A program made the position numbers and the translations under genes. This document shows, in pieces, positions 24,986-36,736 of a stretch of DNA of 64,000 nt (within the stretch, counting starts at the first letter, position 1; every line of letters starts with the position of its first letter). The DNA is from Stigmatella aurantiaca. Lineage in GTDB: Bacteria > Myxococcota > Myxococcia > Myxococcales > Myxococcaceae. The stretch is from positions 372,001-436,000 of the forward strand of contig NZ_FOAP01000001.1 of assembly GCF_900109545.1 (NCBI RefSeq), read 5' to 3'. The notes under the pieces were generated by a model. The model was not told the DNA's origin. It saw only the letters and a program-made list of their open reading frames with translations, and searched no databases.

Positions 24986-26446
24986 ATGTCCCTGACCGAA
25001 CTGTCGATGCTGGAGCTGGCGGCGAAGCTCGCCACGAGGGAAGTCACCTCCCTGGAGGCCACGCGCGCGTGCCTGACGCGCATTGCCCAGGTGGATGGGA
25101 AGGTGAAGGCCTTCCTGCGCCTGGATGAGAAGGGCGCCCTGGCCGCTGCCGAGGCGAGCGATGCGCGCCGCAAGGCGGGCAACCCCGCGAGCCCCCTGGA
25201 CGGGGTACCCATCGGGCTCAAGGACATCTTCCTGACGGAGGGCGCGGAGACGACGTGCGCCTCGCGCATCCTCCAGGGCTTCATTCCCCCGTATGACGCC
25301 ACGGTGGTGCGGCTCCTGAAGGAGGCGGGCCTGCCCATCCTGGGCAAGCTCAACATGGACGAGTTCGCCATGGGCTCGTCCACCGAGGGCAGCGCGTTCG
25401 GCCCGACGTACAACCCGTGGGACCTGGAGCGGACCCCCGGAGGCTCCTCGGGCGGTTCGGCGGCGGCGGTGGCGGCGTGTGAAGTCTTCGGCGCCCTGGG
25501 CACGGACACGGGCGGCTCCATCCGCCAGCCCGCGGCGCTCACCAACACGGTGGGGCTCAAGCCCACGTACGGCCGGGTGTCGCGCTACGGCGTCATTGCC
25601 TACGCCTCGTCGCTGGATCAGGTGGGGCCCATGACGCGCACGGTGGCGGACACCGCGGCGCTGCTGCAGCTCCTCGCCCGGCATGACCCGCTCGACTCGA
25701 CCTCCGCGAAGGCCGATGCGCCCGACTACCGGGAGGACCTGGAGGGCGGCGTGCGGGGCCTCCGGCTGGGGGTGCCCCGCGAGTACTTCACCGAGGGCAT
25801 GGACCCCGAGGTGGAGCAGGCGGTGCGCGAGGCACTGAAGACCTACGAGCGCATGGGCGCGACGCTGGTGGACGTGTCGCTGCCCCACACGAAGTACGCC
25901 CTGGCCACGTATTACCTCCTGGCCACCGCGGAGGCCTCCAGCAACCTGGCCCGCTATGACGGCATCCGCTACGGCCAGCGCGCGAAGGATGCGAAGGGGC
26001 TGAAGGAGCTCTATGGCCTGACGCGGGACCGGGGCTTCGGGGCCGAGGTCAAGCGCCGCATCATGCTGGGCACCTATGCCCTGTCCGCGGGCTACTACGA
26101 CGCCTACTACCTCCGGGCCCAGAAGGTCCGCACGCTGATCCGCCAGGACTTCGCGGGCGCCTTCGAGCAGGTGGATGCCCTGCTGTCGCCCACCTCTCCG
26201 GTGCCCGCCTTCAAGCTGGGCGAGAAGGTGGCGGACCCGCTGTCCATGTACCTCATGGATGTGTTCACCCTGCCGTGCAACCTGGCGGGATTGCCGGGCC
26301 TGTCGCTGCCGTGTGGGTTCACGAAGTCGAACCTGCCCATTGGGCTGCAGATTCTCGGCAAGCCCTTCGACGAGGCCCGTCTGCTGCGCATCGGCCGCGC
26401 CTTCGAGCGCGAGCACGGTTTCACCCGCCGGTTCCCGGCGCTCTAG
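24986..26446 (+). CDS. gatA: Aspartyl/glutamyl-tRNA amidotransferase subunit A
   Basis: 486-residue amidase that releases ammonia from glutamine for GatB. The amidase-signature triad falls exactly where it is numbered in characterised GatA proteins: Lys79 (PIGLKDIF), Ser154 (PGGSSGGSA) and nucleophile Ser178 (DTGGSIRQP). The ATG at 24986 starts [12 protein letters not shown] after AAGG; the frame overlaps gatC upstream but without homology. The C-terminus ([25 protein letters not shown]) is typical and complete. Confidence 0.98.
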   Translation: MSLTELSMLELAAKLATREVTSLEATRACLTRIAQVDGKVKAFLRLDEKGALAAAEASDARRKAGNPASPLDGVPIGLKDIFLTEGAETTCASRILQGFIPPYDATVVRLLKEAGLPILGKLNMDEFAMGSSTEGSAFGPTYNPWDLERTPGGSSGGSAAAVAACEVFGALGTDTGGSIRQPAALTNTVGLKPTYGRVSRYGVIAYASSLDQVGPMTRTVADTAALLQLLARHDPLDSTSAKADAPDYREDLEGGVRGLRLGVPREYFTEGMDPEVEQAVREALKTYERMGATLVDVSLPHTKYALATYYLLATAEASSNLARYDGIRYGQRAKDAKGLKELYGLTRDRGFGAEVKRRIMLGTYALSAGYYDAYYLRAQKVRTLIRQDFAGAFEQVDALLSPTSPVPAFKLGEKVADPLSMYLMDVFTLPCNLAGLPGLSLPCGFTKSNLPIGLQILGKPFDEARLLRIGRAFEREHGFTRRFPAL

Positions 26447-26455
26447 AGGACCGCC

Positions 26456-27901
26456 ATGCCCTTGAACGATTTCCAGGCCGTCATCGGGCTCGAGGTCCAC
26501 GCCCAGCTGCTGACGAAGTCGAAGCTCTTCTGCGGCTGCTCTACGGAGTTCGGCGCGGAGCCCAACCAGAACACCTGCCCGGTGTGCCTCGCGATGCCGG
26601 GGGTGCTCCCGGTGCTCAACCAGCGCGTGGCGGAGTTCGCCATCCGCACGGGGCTGGCGCTCGGCTGCACCATCAAGAAGACGAGCGTGTGGAGCCGGAA
26701 GAACTACTTCTACCCGGATCTGCCCAAGGGCTATCAAATCACCCAGTACGATCAGCCCATCTGCGAGTGGGGCGCGCTCACCATCGACACCCCGGAAGGG
26801 GAGAAGACGATCCGCATCCGCCGCATCCACATGGAGGAGGACGCGGGCAAGAACGTGCACGATGCGGCCGTGGGCGAGAGCCTGGTGGACCTCAACCGCG
26901 CGGGGGTGCCGCTCCTGGAGATCGTCAGCGAGCCGGACCTGCGCAGCGCGGACGAGGCGGTGGAGTACCTCAAGGCCCTGCGGGACGTGCTTGTCTACCT
27001 GGGGGTGAACGACGGCAACATGGAGGAGGGCTCCTTCCGCTGCGACGTGAACGTCTCGGTGATGCGCAAGGGCGAGAGCCAGTACGGCCAGCGCTGCGAG
27101 CTGAAGAACATCAACTCCTTCCGGTTCATCAAGCAGGCCGCCGAGTACGAGATCTCCCGGCACGTGGAGGTGCTCGAGTCGGGCGGTAAGATTGATCAGG
27201 AGACGCGGCTCTGGGACACGCAGCGGGGCGAGACGCGCTCCATGCGCTCCAAGGAAGACGCGCACGACTACCGCTACTTTCCGGAGCCGGACCTGCCGCC
27301 GCTGCACCTGCCGGACGCGCTCATCGACGAGGTGGCGCAGGGGTTGCCGGAGCTGCCGCGCGCGAAGTTCACGCGCTTCATGAGCCAGTACGGCCTGCCC
27401 GCCTACGACGCCAAGCTCCTGTGCGCCGAGCGCCCGCTGGCGGAGTTCTTCGAGGCGTGCACGCAGCACTTCAAGGACTACAAGAAGCTCTCCAACTGGT
27501 TCCAGGGGGAGCTGGCGCGCCTGCTGAACGAGAGCGGCGGCACGGTGACCATCTCCACGCTCAAGTTCACGCCGGCGCAGTTCGGTGAGCTGCTGGGGGC
27601 GGTGGAGAAGGGGACCCTGTCGAACAACGCCGCCAAGGATGTGTTCGCGGAGATGTTCCGCGAGGGCAAGTCCCCGGAGGCCATCATCGCCGAGAAGGGC
27701 CTGGCGCAGGTCAGCGACGCGGGCGCGGTGGAGGCGGTGGTGGACGACGTGCTGGCCAAGAACGCGGGCGAGGCCGAGAAGTATCGCGCGGGCAAGAAGC
27801 AGATCTTCGGCTTCTTCGTGGGCCAGGTGATGAAGGCGATGAAGGGCAAGGGCAACCCCGCCCTCGTCAACGAGCTTCTCAAGAAGAAGCTCGGAGACTG
27901 A
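26456..27901 (+). CDS. gatB: Aspartyl/glutamyl-tRNA amidotransferase subunit B
   Basis: 481-residue kinase/amidotransferase subunit that activates the misacylated Glu or Asp on tRNA and swaps in ammonia. The start [13 protein letters not shown], the zinc-binding Cys set ([22 protein letters not shown]), the NKKTSVW-like K/S region with [42 protein letters not shown] and the C-terminal YqeY-like tRNA-binding helices are all present. Ten bases after gatA. It is convergent with the 2-oxoglutarate oxygenase gene, only 10 bases apart, with a GC palindrome between. Confidence 0.98.
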   Translation: MPLNDFQAVIGLEVHAQLLTKSKLFCGCSTEFGAEPNQNTCPVCLAMPGVLPVLNQRVAEFAIRTGLALGCTIKKTSVWSRKNYFYPDLPKGYQITQYDQPICEWGALTIDTPEGEKTIRIRRIHMEEDAGKNVHDAAVGESLVDLNRAGVPLLEIVSEPDLRSADEAVEYLKALRDVLVYLGVNDGNMEEGSFRCDVNVSVMRKGESQYGQRCELKNINSFRFIKQAAEYEISRHVEVLESGGKIDQETRLWDTQRGETRSMRSKEDAHDYRYFPEPDLPPLHLPDALIDEVAQGLPELPRAKFTRFMSQYGLPAYDAKLLCAERPLAEFFEACTQHFKDYKKLSNWFQGELARLLNESGGTVTISTLKFTPAQFGELLGAVEKGTLSNNAAKDVFAEMFREGKSPEAIIAEKGLAQVSDAGAVEAVVDDVLAKNAGEAEKYRAGKKQIFGFFVGQVMKAMKGKGNPALVNELLKKKLGD

Positions 27902-27911
27902 CGCCCGCGGG

Positions 27912-28871
27912 CTACTTGATGAGGCCGATCTCCCGCAGGCGCTGCTGGAGAAAGGCATCCGCGGTGATGGGGGGTGGGGGCACCGGGTGCTCGGCGGTGG
28001 TGGTGCCCGGAATGGGCTTCAGCACGCACTGCGGATAGGGGTGGACGAAGAAGGGCATGGAGTAGCGGGTGGTGTCCTGCTCGCCGCTCTGCGGGTTCAC
28101 GACGCGGTGCGTGGTGGCGGGGATGACGTTGTTGGTGACGCGGCTGAGCATGTCGCCCGAGTCCACGACGATTTGCCCGCGCAGCGTGTCCACGGGCAGC
28201 CACTCCCCATCGCGCGTGAGCAGCTCCAGGCCGGACGCGGTGCCCTCGCAGAGCAGGGTGATGAGGTTGATGTCCTCGTGCTCGGCGGCGCGGACCCCGC
28301 CGGGGATGAAGCGCTCCTTGAGGGGCGGGTAGTGGATGAGCCGGAGGATGGAGTTGCCATCCTCCGCCATGGCGCTGAAGGTGGTGCGCTCCACGCCGAA
28401 GTACTCCGCCAGGGCCTGGAGCATCACCGCCGCGGCCCCATCGAGCGCGTTGAAGAGGCTTCGCGTGTTGTCTTGGAAAGTGGGAACTTCCGAGGGCCAC
28501 ACGTTGGGGCCGTACTGGGGGGAGAAGTGTGGGTGGGATGCGGACAGCTCCCGTCCGACGTGCCAGAACTCCTTGAGGTCCCCCACGGTGCGGTTCTTCG
28601 CGTGCTCCCGGCCGTAGCCGGTGTAGCCGCGCTGGCCGCCGCCGCCCGGGACGGCGTAGCATTGCTTCACCGCCTCGGGGAGCTGGAAGAAGCGCTCCAC
28701 GTCCGCATAGGTGCGGCGGATGAGGCCATCTTCGATGCCATGTCCCTCCACCGAGACGAAGCCAAACTCCTTGAGCGCATCCCCGAAGACTTGAACGAAG
28801 CGGGCGCGCTCCTGGGGCGTCCCGGAGCGGTAGTGGGCCAGATGAACGAGCGGAACGCGGCGGGTGGACAT
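27912..28871 (-). CDS. 2-oxoglutarate/Fe(II)-dependent dioxygenase, isopenicillin N synthase-like
   Basis: 319 residues. N-terminal DIOX_N-like half (VPLVHLAHYRSG, FGDALKEFGFVSVEGHGIEDGLIRRTYADVERFF) followed by the jelly-roll core with the iron-binding HXD (HED in AAEHEDINLITLL), distal His (ATTHRVVN) and the 2-oxoglutarate-binding Arg-X-Ser (RYSMPFF). Complete and of family length. Related enzymes oxidise amino-acid-derived or secondary-metabolite substrates; the substrate is not evident, and no biosynthetic cluster adjoins. Upstream lies a 224 bp gap divergent from the kinase gene. Confidence 0.93.
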   Translation of the reverse strand: MSTRRVPLVHLAHYRSGTPQERARFVQVFGDALKEFGFVSVEGHGIEDGLIRRTYADVERFFQLPEAVKQCYAVPGGGGQRGYTGYGREHAKNRTVGDLKEFWHVGRELSASHPHFSPQYGPNVWPSEVPTFQDNTRSLFNALDGAAAVMLQALAEYFGVERTTFSAMAEDGNSILRLIHYPPLKERFIPGGVRAAEHEDINLITLLCEGTASGLELLTRDGEWLPVDTLRGQIVVDSGDMLSRVTNNVIPATTHRVVNPQSGEQDTTRYSMPFFVHPYPQCVLKPIPGTTTAEHPVPPPPITADAFLQQRLREIGLIK

Positions 28872-29095
28872 GGGGGCGACTCTACCCAGGCCTCCTGCGG
28901 CGTTGAATCAAACCTTCAGTAGTCCGTGGGGACTCTCTGTCTACTGCCCAGGCGGGCAGGAGCACTGCTGGCCGGAAACACTCGCTCTTCAAGGGCATAT
29001 CTGAAAAAGCGGAAGTGCTGTAAAACCAGGGTGGGGGCCGGAGAAAGCGCGTCACGGGTGACTCCCTGCCAGAACATGTCGAGAATGGGCTCTGT

Positions 29096-30976
<1,881 letters not shown>

Positions 30977-30982
30977 AGACAC

Positions 30983-31015
30983 AAAAAAGCCCAGCTCCTT
31001 GAGGGAAGCTGGGCT
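30983..31015 (-). terminator. Rho-independent terminator of the Cys-rich lipoprotein gene
   Basis: AGCCCAGCTCC (30988-30998) pairs with the right arm at 31004-31015 around a short loop, and on the minus strand the stem runs directly into six T residues then GTGT. This is a textbook intrinsic terminator for the lipoprotein gene ending at 31040, and the clearest in the window. On the plus strand no T-run follows, so it would stop the kinase transcript poorly. Confidence 0.85.
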
Positions 31016-31039
31016 CTGGGTCCTTGTGCGGAGTGCTGC

Positions 31040-31447
31040 CTAGCGGGCGATGCTGTAGTTCGCGGGAACCTTCAGCGAGCTAGAGGAGATGGAGGCCGCA
31101 CAGGCCCGGCTCACCTTGGTCACCAGCGCGGTGTAGCAGGCGCTGTGCGCGGCCTCGAAGGGCTCGGAGTCGCTCGCGGAGCACTTGGGCAGATCCTTCA
31201 GGCAGTCCGCGACCTCCTTGATCGCGTCCTTGTCGCTGTCCGAGCAGTCCTCCAGCGCGTCCTTGCACTGGTCCACATCATCGTCCGAGAACTTCTCGAA
31301 ATAGGACTCGTCGATCACGTTGCGGCACGCCGCGGCCTGATCGACGGCGGCATCATTGCCCTCGGCCAGATCGTCGCACGTGCTGTCGCCACCACAGCCC
31401 ACCAGCGCCAGGGACACCGCCGCCACACATGCCATCCACTTCTTCAT
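31040..31447 (-). CDS. Small Cys-rich lipoprotein
   Basis: 135 residues. Signal MKKWMACVAAVSLALVGC with lipobox ALVGC, then GGDS at +2 (Gly), suggesting export past the inner membrane. The mature region is acidic and holds seven further Cys spread regularly (CDDL, AACRN, DQCKD, EDCSD, ADCLK, PKCSA, SACYT, RACAA), fitting a disulfide-laced helical domain. This type of single-gene Cys-rich lipoprotein is common in myxobacteria and has no known function. Monocistronic: a good Shine-Dalgarno (GGAGAG) upstream and a strong terminator downstream. Confidence 0.88.
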   Translation of the reverse strand: MKKWMACVAAVSLALVGCGGDSTCDDLAEGNDAAVDQAAACRNVIDESYFEKFSDDDVDQCKDALEDCSDSDKDAIKEVADCLKDLPKCSASDSEPFEAAHSACYTALVTKVSRACAASISSSSLKVPANYSIAR

Positions 31448-31577
31448 GGGAACTCTCCTTGGGACATGAAATGAAGCGGCGGCATCCTAGCGATGGCCCC
31501 TCACGGTGCCAGGAGAGCCTGCAACCAGGCGGAAGTTCAGACGACTTTCATACTTTCCAGGTGTCCCTACATCCGTC

Positions 31578-31606
31578 TTGACTCCCCGGGCCTTCTCTCG
31601 TAGATC
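31578..31606 (+). promoter_or_regulatory. Possible promoter of the rplU-rpmA operon
   Basis: TTGACT (31578-31583) and TAGATC (31601-31606) are 17 bases apart, giving a leader of about 85 bases before rplU. The -35 is good and the -10 weak. The leader contains two direct GGGTTGAC/GGTTTGAC elements near 31675-31696, the second overlapping the ribosome-binding region. Confidence 0.35.
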
Positions 31607-31697
31607 GGCCATCCTTTGCGTATCCGGGCGATCAGCCGTCCGAAATGCGCGGCGACTCCCACGGGTTGACCCAACCCGACCGATAGAGGGTTTGACG

Positions 31698-32006
31698 ATG
31701 TACGCAGTGATTCGCACGGGCGGTAAGCAGTACCGCGTTGCCGAGGGCGATGTGCTCCGCATCGAGAAGGTCGCGGGCGATGTCGGCACTGAGGTGACCT
31801 TCAACGACATCCTCCTGCTGGGCGGCACGGACTCTCCCAAGGTGGGCCGGCCGACGGTCAGCGGCGCCAAGGTGGTGGGGAAGATCCTCGCGCAGGACAA
31901 GCACCGCCGCGTCCTCCATTTCCGCAAGGAGAAGGAAGGCTGGACGCGCCGCCGGGGCCACCGTCAGCCGTACACCGAGGTCAAGGTTACCTCCATCGCG
32001 GGCTAG
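31698..32006 (+). CDS. rplU: 50S ribosomal protein L21
   Basis: 102-residue L21, a primary 23S rRNA-binding protein of the large subunit. Starts [18 protein letters not shown], the universal N-terminus, and ends with the conserved [21 protein letters not shown]-like basic segment (here [19 protein letters not shown]). The ATG at 31698 is fixed by homology. Followed by rpmA after 59 bp and obg after that, the classic rplU-rpmA-obg order. Confidence 0.98.
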   Translation: MYAVIRTGGKQYRVAEGDVLRIEKVAGDVGTEVTFNDILLLGGTDSPKVGRPTVSGAKVVGKILAQDKHRRVLHFRKEKEGWTRRRGHRQPYTEVKVTSIAG

Positions 32007-32065
32007 TACCGGCTCATCCACTCTTCGGCCGCCTCTGGCGGCCCGTCTCACGTAGGACAGGTGTC

Positions 32066-32335
32066 ATGGCTCATAAAAAGGGACAGGGTTCTTCTCGCAA
32101 CGGCCGCGATTCGAATGCGCAGCGCCGGGGCGTCAAGGTGTACGGCGGCGAGGCAGTGTCCGCGGGCAGCATCCTCGTGCGGCAGCTGGGCACGGTCATC
32201 CACGCGGGCACCAACGTGAAGCTGGGCCGTGACTACACCCTCTACTCCACGGTGGACGGGGTGGTGAAGTACGAGCGGCTGGGGCGTGACCGCAAGAAGG
32301 TCTCGGTCTATCCGGCTGAGGCGAGCGCCGCCTAG
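32066..32335 (+). CDS. rpmA: 50S ribosomal protein L27
   Basis: 89-residue L27, whose N-terminus reaches the peptidyl-transferase centre. Starts [24 protein letters not shown] directly, so it does not carry the cleavable N-terminal extension seen in Firmicutes. The [15 protein letters not shown] motif and [15 protein letters not shown] are present. Full length. Confidence 0.98.
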   Translation: MAHKKGQGSSRNGRDSNAQRRGVKVYGGEAVSAGSILVRQLGTVIHAGTNVKLGRDYTLYSTVDGVVKYERLGRDRKKVSVYPAEASAA

Positions 32336-32486
32336 GCGTTCCCTTTGGGCCTGGTCCTCCGGACGGGCCCTGTTGCATCCGAGCGGGTCGCTCCCGGTCC
32401 AGGTGCCTCAAGGCGGCTGGACGCGAGGGCGGCCCGTTTTGCATTTTTCGACTCCTGCTTCCCCAAGCTGGGGTGAGGCCAGAGCC

Positions 32487-33863
32487 ATGAAATTCGTCGA
32501 TGAAGTCCGCATCTTCGTGAAGGCCGGGGACGGGGGGAACGGCGCCGTCTCCTTCCGCCGGGAGAAGTTCATCGAGCGCGGCGGGCCCAATGGAGGGGAT
32601 GGGGGCAACGGCGGCTCGGTGGTGTTCGTGGCGAACCCCCAGCTCACCACGCTCCTGGACTTCCGCTACCAGCAGCACCACCGGGCGAAGAACGGTGAGA
32701 ACGGCATGGGCAGCGACTGCAACGGCCGGGGCGCCGAGGACATGATCCTCCAGGTCCCGGTGGGCACGCTCATCCGTTCGACGGACACGGGCGAGCTGCT
32801 GGTGGACCTGAGCGCGCCGGAGCAGCGCTACGTGGCCGCCCAGGGTGGGCGCGGCGGCCTGGGCAACATGAACTTCGCCACCTCGACGCGGCAGACCCCG
32901 CGCTTCGCCCAGGATGGGACGAAGGGCGAGGAAGTTACACTCACCCTTGAGCTGAAGCTGCTGGCGGACGTGGGGCTGCTGGGCTTTCCCAACGCGGGCA
33001 AGAGCACCTTCATCTCCCGGGTGAGCCGGGCCCGGCCCAAGGTGGCGGACTACCCCTTCACCACGCTGGTGCCGAACCTCGGCATGGTCCAGTACAAGGA
33101 CAACCTCTCGTTCGTGATGGCCGACATCCCGGGCATCATCGAGGGGGCCAGTGAGGGCGTGGGGCTGGGCCACCAGTTCCTGCGGCACGTGGAGCGCTGC
33201 AAGGTGCTCATCCACCTCATCGACCTGGGGGCGGAGGGCGAGGGGCGCGAGCCCCTGCAAGACTTCGACATCCTCAACCGCGAGCTGCAGAAGTACAGCG
33301 CGGAGCTGGCGAGGAAGCCGCAGGTGGTGGCCGCCAACAAGTTGGACCTCACGCACGCGCGGGAGCGCCTGGAGGCCTTCACCAGCGCCCTGCGCGAGCG
33401 AGGCGTCGCCGTGTTCCCGGTCTCCACCGCGACGGGCGAGGGCATGCAGGCGCTCATGGATGCCACCGCCGAGGTGCTCTTCACGGGCAGGACGGACAAG
33501 CTCCAGGTGGAGCCTCCGGCGAAGCCCGCGTCCCGGGCCGTCGCCAAGAAGGCCCCTGCACAGAAGGCGCCCGTGAAGAAGGCCGCCCCCCGGAAGGCCG
33601 CCGCGAAGAAGGCGCCCGCAAAGAAAGCGGCCGTGAAGAAGGCGCCTGCCAAGAAAGCCGCTGCGAAGAAGGTGCCCGCCAAGAAGGCGCCTGCCAAGAA
33701 GGCGCCTGCCCGGAAGGCCGCAGCGAAAAAGGCCCCCGCGAAGAAGGCCGCCGTGAAGCGGGCCCCCGCCAAGAAGGCGTCCGCCAAGAAGGCGCCGGCC
33801 CGGAAGGCGTCCGCGAAGCGCGCGCCCGCGAAGCCGGTGCGCGCAAAAGGGCGGAGGTCCTAG
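32487..33863 (+). CDS. obg: GTPase Obg with histone H1-like C-terminal tail
   Basis: 458 residues. The Obg glycine-rich fold (1-160, [21 protein letters not shown] ... [10 protein letters not shown]-like) is followed by the GTPase domain (about 160-335): G1 [10 protein letters not shown]3 DIPGIIEG, G4 NKLD, and G5 ST near residue 315. Obg acts in late 50S assembly and stress signalling. Instead of the usual OCT domain, residues about 341-458 are a Lys/Ala/Pro tail of AKKAP/AKKA repeats like eukaryotic histone H1 or bacterial HU/Hc1 tails. Start ATG at 32487 fixed by homology. Third gene after rplU and rpmA. Confidence 0.96.
   Translation: MKFVDEVRIFVKAGDGGNGAVSFRREKFIERGGPNGGDGGNGGSVVFVANPQLTTLLDFRYQQHHRAKNGENGMGSDCNGRGAEDMILQVPVGTLIRSTDTGELLVDLSAPEQRYVAAQGGRGGLGNMNFATSTRQTPRFAQDGTKGEEVTLTLELKLLADVGLLGFPNAGKSTFISRVSRARPKVADYPFTTLVPNLGMVQYKDNLSFVMADIPGIIEGASEGVGLGHQFLRHVERCKVLIHLIDLGAEGEGREPLQDFDILNRELQKYSAELARKPQVVAANKLDLTHARERLEAFTSALRERGVAVFPVSTATGEGMQALMDATAEVLFTGRTDKLQVEPPAKPASRAVAKKAPAQKAPVKKAAPRKAAAKKAPAKKAAVKKAPAKKAAAKKVPAKKAPAKKAPARKAAAKKAPAKKAAVKRAPAKKASAKKAPARKASAKRAPAKPVRAKGRRS
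33541..33860 (+). repeat. Lys/Ala-rich coding repeat at the obg 3' end
   Basis: About twenty imperfect tandem units encoding (A/P)-(K/R)-K-A-(P/A) with runs of GCC AAG AAG GC-type codons. Codons vary between units, so selection appears to act on peptide composition. DNA of this kind also invites slippage and copy-number change between strains. Confidence 0.85.
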
Positions 33864-33866
33864 GCG

Positions 33867-34547
33867 ATGAGTGGGGGAGGTCCTCGGTACGCGCCATTCG
33901 AGGGCAAGCCCGTGGAGCCGGAGTCGCTCCTGCTCGACGTGCGCAAGGAGAAGATCGATCGCGTGGTGGAGCAGCGGACGCGAACGTTCACCGTCGTGCT
34001 GGACCGGTTGGAGGACAGCTTCAACATGGCCGCGGTGCTGCGGACGTGTGAGGCCATGGGCGTGCAGGAGGTGCACGTCGTCATCAACCCGGAGGCCCCG
34101 TTTCTCCCCAACTCGCGGGTGGCGCAGGGCTGCGACAAGTGGCTGGACGTGAAGCTCTACAAGTCGTTCGCCGAGTGCCGGGAGCACCTCAAGGGGCGGG
34201 GCTTTGCGCTGTATGCCTCGGCCATCCGGGAGGGCGCCGCGAGCCTCTACTCGATGCGCTTTGATTCGAAGGTCGCGATCGTGTTCGGCAACGAGCGCTT
34301 CGGGGTGAGCGAGGAGGTGCTCGCCGGGGTGGATGGCACCTTCTGGATTCCCATGCGGGGCTTCAGCCAGAGCATCAACATCTCGGCGGCCGCGTCCGCG
34401 TGTGTGAGCCGCGCCATGGCCTGGCGCGAGGAGCACCTGGGCAAGGTGGGAGACCTCTCCCCGGAGGAAGCCCAGGAACTCCGGGAGCGCTTCTATGTGC
34501 TGGCTGTCAAACAGAGGAAGCGGATTTTCAAGGCCCAGCAGCCGTGA
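33867..34547 (+). CDS. SpoU/TrmH-family RNA 2'-O-methyltransferase
   Basis: 226 residues with the knotted SpoU fold: motif 1 near FTVVLDRLEDSFNMAAVLRTCEAMGV (N and R positions kept), motif 2 IVFGNERFGVSEE, motif 3 IPMRGFSQSINISAAAS. This is closest to TrmH, which methylates the ribose of G18 in tRNA; the extended C-terminal helix (EEAQELRERFYVLAVKQRKRIF) also fits TrmH. Exact RNA target is inferred. Four bases after obg, so cotranscribed. Confidence 0.9.
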   Translation: MSGGGPRYAPFEGKPVEPESLLLDVRKEKIDRVVEQRTRTFTVVLDRLEDSFNMAAVLRTCEAMGVQEVHVVINPEAPFLPNSRVAQGCDKWLDVKLYKSFAECREHLKGRGFALYASAIREGAASLYSMRFDSKVAIVFGNERFGVSEEVLAGVDGTFWIPMRGFSQSINISAAASACVSRAMAWREEHLGKVGDLSPEEAQELRERFYVLAVKQRKRIFKAQQP

Positions 34548-34609
34548 ATGAGGCGGTCCAGGCCGCGTCATGAAGGGATAGACGCCTTCTTCTTGGAGAC
34601 CCCACTGTC

Positions 34610-35305
34610 ATGCTGATCGAGACCTTGCTCGTGTCCTTGCTGTCCGCACAAGCAGCCCCTCCAGCGGCGCCTACCGCTTCCAAGCCTGCCCCCGTGGCCA
34701 AAGGCAGCGTGGCCCCCGAGGTGAAGACGCTCGTCGACCGGATGCAGGCCTTCTACGAGAAGACCGAGGACTTCCAGTCCAGCTTCAAGCAGGACTACAA
34801 GTACAAGACGTTCCGCCGCACGCAGACCTCCACGGGCATGGTGACGTACAAGAAGCCCGGGCTGATGCGCTGGGAGTACGAGAAGCCCTCGCCCCGCACC
34901 TTCGTGCTCGCGGGCAACAAGGTGTACGCGTACGACCCCGGGGCGCAGAGCCTCACCGTGGGCAGCGTGGACACCAACACGCTCTCCGCCTCGGTGACGT
35001 TCCTCTTCGGGCAGGGCCGCCTGGCCGATGAGTTCAACATCACCAAGGGCACCTGCACCGACTGCAAGGGCACGCTGCTGGTGCTGGACCCGGCGCAGGC
35101 CGACCCGCGCTTCAAGCAGGTCCGCCTGGAGGTGGACCCGAAGACCGCGCAGGTGCTCAAGAGCACCGTGATTGACCCGGATGGCAGCGAGAATGCCATC
35201 TCCTTCCTGAACCTGAAGACGAACGTGGGCATCTCCAAGGACAGCTTCCGGCTGGATCCCCCCGAGGGCACCCGCATCGACGACTTCACCAAGCAGGGAA
35301 AGTAG
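34610..35305 (+). CDS. lolA: LolA-like periplasmic lipoprotein carrier
   Basis: 231 residues. Short hydrophobic signal (MLIETLLVSLLSAQAAP), an Ala/Pro linker, then the LolA fold (about 38-225): VKTLVDRMQAFYEKTEDFQSSFKQDY, the GMVTYKKPGLMRWEYEKP strand pair, FVLAGNKVYAYDPGAQ and the strands ending FRLDPPEGTRI. LolA carries lipoproteins across the periplasm to the outer membrane. Two Cys in a CTDCKG loop are extra. The neighbouring lipoprotein gene starts seven bases after its stop. Confidence 0.9.
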   Translation: MLIETLLVSLLSAQAAPPAAPTASKPAPVAKGSVAPEVKTLVDRMQAFYEKTEDFQSSFKQDYKYKTFRRTQTSTGMVTYKKPGLMRWEYEKPSPRTFVLAGNKVYAYDPGAQSLTVGSVDTNTLSASVTFLFGQGRLADEFNITKGTCTDCKGTLLVLDPAQADPRFKQVRLEVDPKTAQVLKSTVIDPDGSENAISFLNLKTNVGISKDSFRLDPPEGTRIDDFTKQGK

Positions 35306-35311
35306 CCCGGC

Positions 35312-36727
35312 GTGCGTGGCGTGCTCCTCGTGGCGGTGCTGGGGCTCACGGGCTGCCTCCGGGGGGCCGCCGCCCCCGTGCCCGAGAAGCCCCACTTCAC
35401 CGGCCGGACCTTTCCGCTGCTGTCCAGCCCCGCGCTGCGCCTGTCCGTCCCGGGCAGGTTGGGGGACCGGCCCATTCCCATCCTGCTCGACGTGGCCCGG
35501 CCGCTCTCCCTGGTGGCCACGGCGTGCTTCCCCGGGGGCCCTCCGCCTCCGGAAGGGAAGGTGCGTGCCCCCGAGCCCAATGGCATGCGGGAGTGGGCCA
35601 TGGTGCCGCTGCCCGGCCTGCTCGTGGGCGAGGTGCCCCTGCCCGGGTTCTCGGCAGGGCTCACGGGGGAGAAGTTCTGCGCGGTGACGCTGGGGTCGGA
35701 TGTCCTGGCCCCGTATGCCCTCACCGTGGATGCCCTGCGCCGCGAAGTCGCCTTCGCCGCTTCCCGTTCGCGCGAGGCGTACTCCGCTGAGCTGGCCGCC
35801 CTGCAGGAGGATCCCACCTGGGAAGGCCACCTGCTGGAGCTGAGCCGCGAGCCCATCGGGGATTGGCCCCTGTTGGCCGCGCGGGTGGGGCAGGGCGAGG
35901 CCCGTCTCACCGGCCCCCTGGTCCTCTCCACGAGGGATCCCTTCTCACGGGTGGCCTTGGGGCCCGCCGAGGCCCAGGGGTTGCGCCCGCTGGAGACGGC
36001 CGCGGGGCTGCCCCCGCGCGCCATCCTGGTGGACTCCGTGGAAGTGGCGGTGGGCCTGGGCGTTCACCCCGTGGTGGTCGAGACGGGAGGATGGGCCTCC
36101 GCGAGTTCGCTGGGCCGCCTGGGGCCGGATGTCTGGGGCCACTTCCTCGCCACCGTGGACGTGCAGGGTGGGGTGCTCCTGCTGCGGCGGCCACGGGTGC
36201 AGGACTCGGGGAGCCGCCAGCGCTGTGCCCGGACCGGCAGCAAGGGCTTCGATGAGGAGTTCTGCTACGCGCTCCACACGCGGACGGATCCCGATGGGGT
36301 GCTGGCCCTCTCCGTGGCGGCGTACCGGGACCTGCCCGAGGGAGGCCGTCTCCACCTCGAACCTCTGGGGGAGGACGGCACCCCGCTTCAGACAGGTTGC
36401 CGCGTGGGCGTCACCTTCGCGCAGACGAGCCGTGGGGCGACGACGCAGCACCGCCTGCCCTGGCCCTCCCTGGCCCAGTCCATGCCCGAGTGCCACGCGG
36501 AGCTCTCTTCCGGAAAGGGCTATGCGCTGGCCCTCTTCGAGGAGGGCAGCCTGCCGGAGTGCTCGTTGACCTGTGCCTTCGTGCACGAGACGCGAACCCG
36601 GCGGACGGTGTGCGAGTGCCCGCCGACGCCGCTGGGCGAAGGGGTGAATGCCGCCCCGCGCAAGTCCAGGTCCTCGCGGCTTCCGCCCCTCGAGGAGCGG
36701 CGCCTGGAGCCCGAGGATCCGAAGTAA
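35312..36727 (+). CDS. Lipoprotein with degenerate aspartyl-protease-like beginning, function unknown
   Basis: 471 residues from a GTG at 35312. Lipobox LTGC after a short hydrophobic signal (VRGVLLVAVLGLTGC). The segment RPIPILLDVARPLSLVATACF resembles the first strand-turn of retropepsin-like proteases, where Asp-Thr/Ser-Gly would be expected; only Asp is present. A second such copy, AILVDSVEVAVGLG, occurs near residue 235, and LGSDVLAPYALTVD sits between, as in a two-lobed pepsin fold. No second complete active site is seen, so catalysis is doubtful. The C-terminal part has five Cys and a basic end. Operon with lolA. Confidence 0.75.
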   Translation: MRGVLLVAVLGLTGCLRGAAAPVPEKPHFTGRTFPLLSSPALRLSVPGRLGDRPIPILLDVARPLSLVATACFPGGPPPPEGKVRAPEPNGMREWAMVPLPGLLVGEVPLPGFSAGLTGEKFCAVTLGSDVLAPYALTVDALRREVAFAASRSREAYSAELAALQEDPTWEGHLLELSREPIGDWPLLAARVGQGEARLTGPLVLSTRDPFSRVALGPAEAQGLRPLETAAGLPPRAILVDSVEVAVGLGVHPVVVETGGWASASSLGRLGPDVWGHFLATVDVQGGVLLLRRPRVQDSGSRQRCARTGSKGFDEEFCYALHTRTDPDGVLALSVAAYRDLPEGGRLHLEPLGEDGTPLQTGCRVGVTFAQTSRGATTQHRLPWPSLAQSMPECHAELSSGKGYALALFEEGSLPECSLTCAFVHETRTRRTVCECPPTPLGEGVNAAPRKSRSSRLPPLEERRLEPEDPK

Positions 36728-36736
36728 CGGGCTGCC

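Noticed and set aside
24971-27958. 995-codon open frame antisense to gatA and gatB
   Set aside because: No homology or signal; entirely explained by third-position G/C of the sense genes.
32345-32375. GGGCC ... GGCCC after rpmA as terminator
   Set aside because: Short stem, long loop, no T-run; obg probably continues the transcript.
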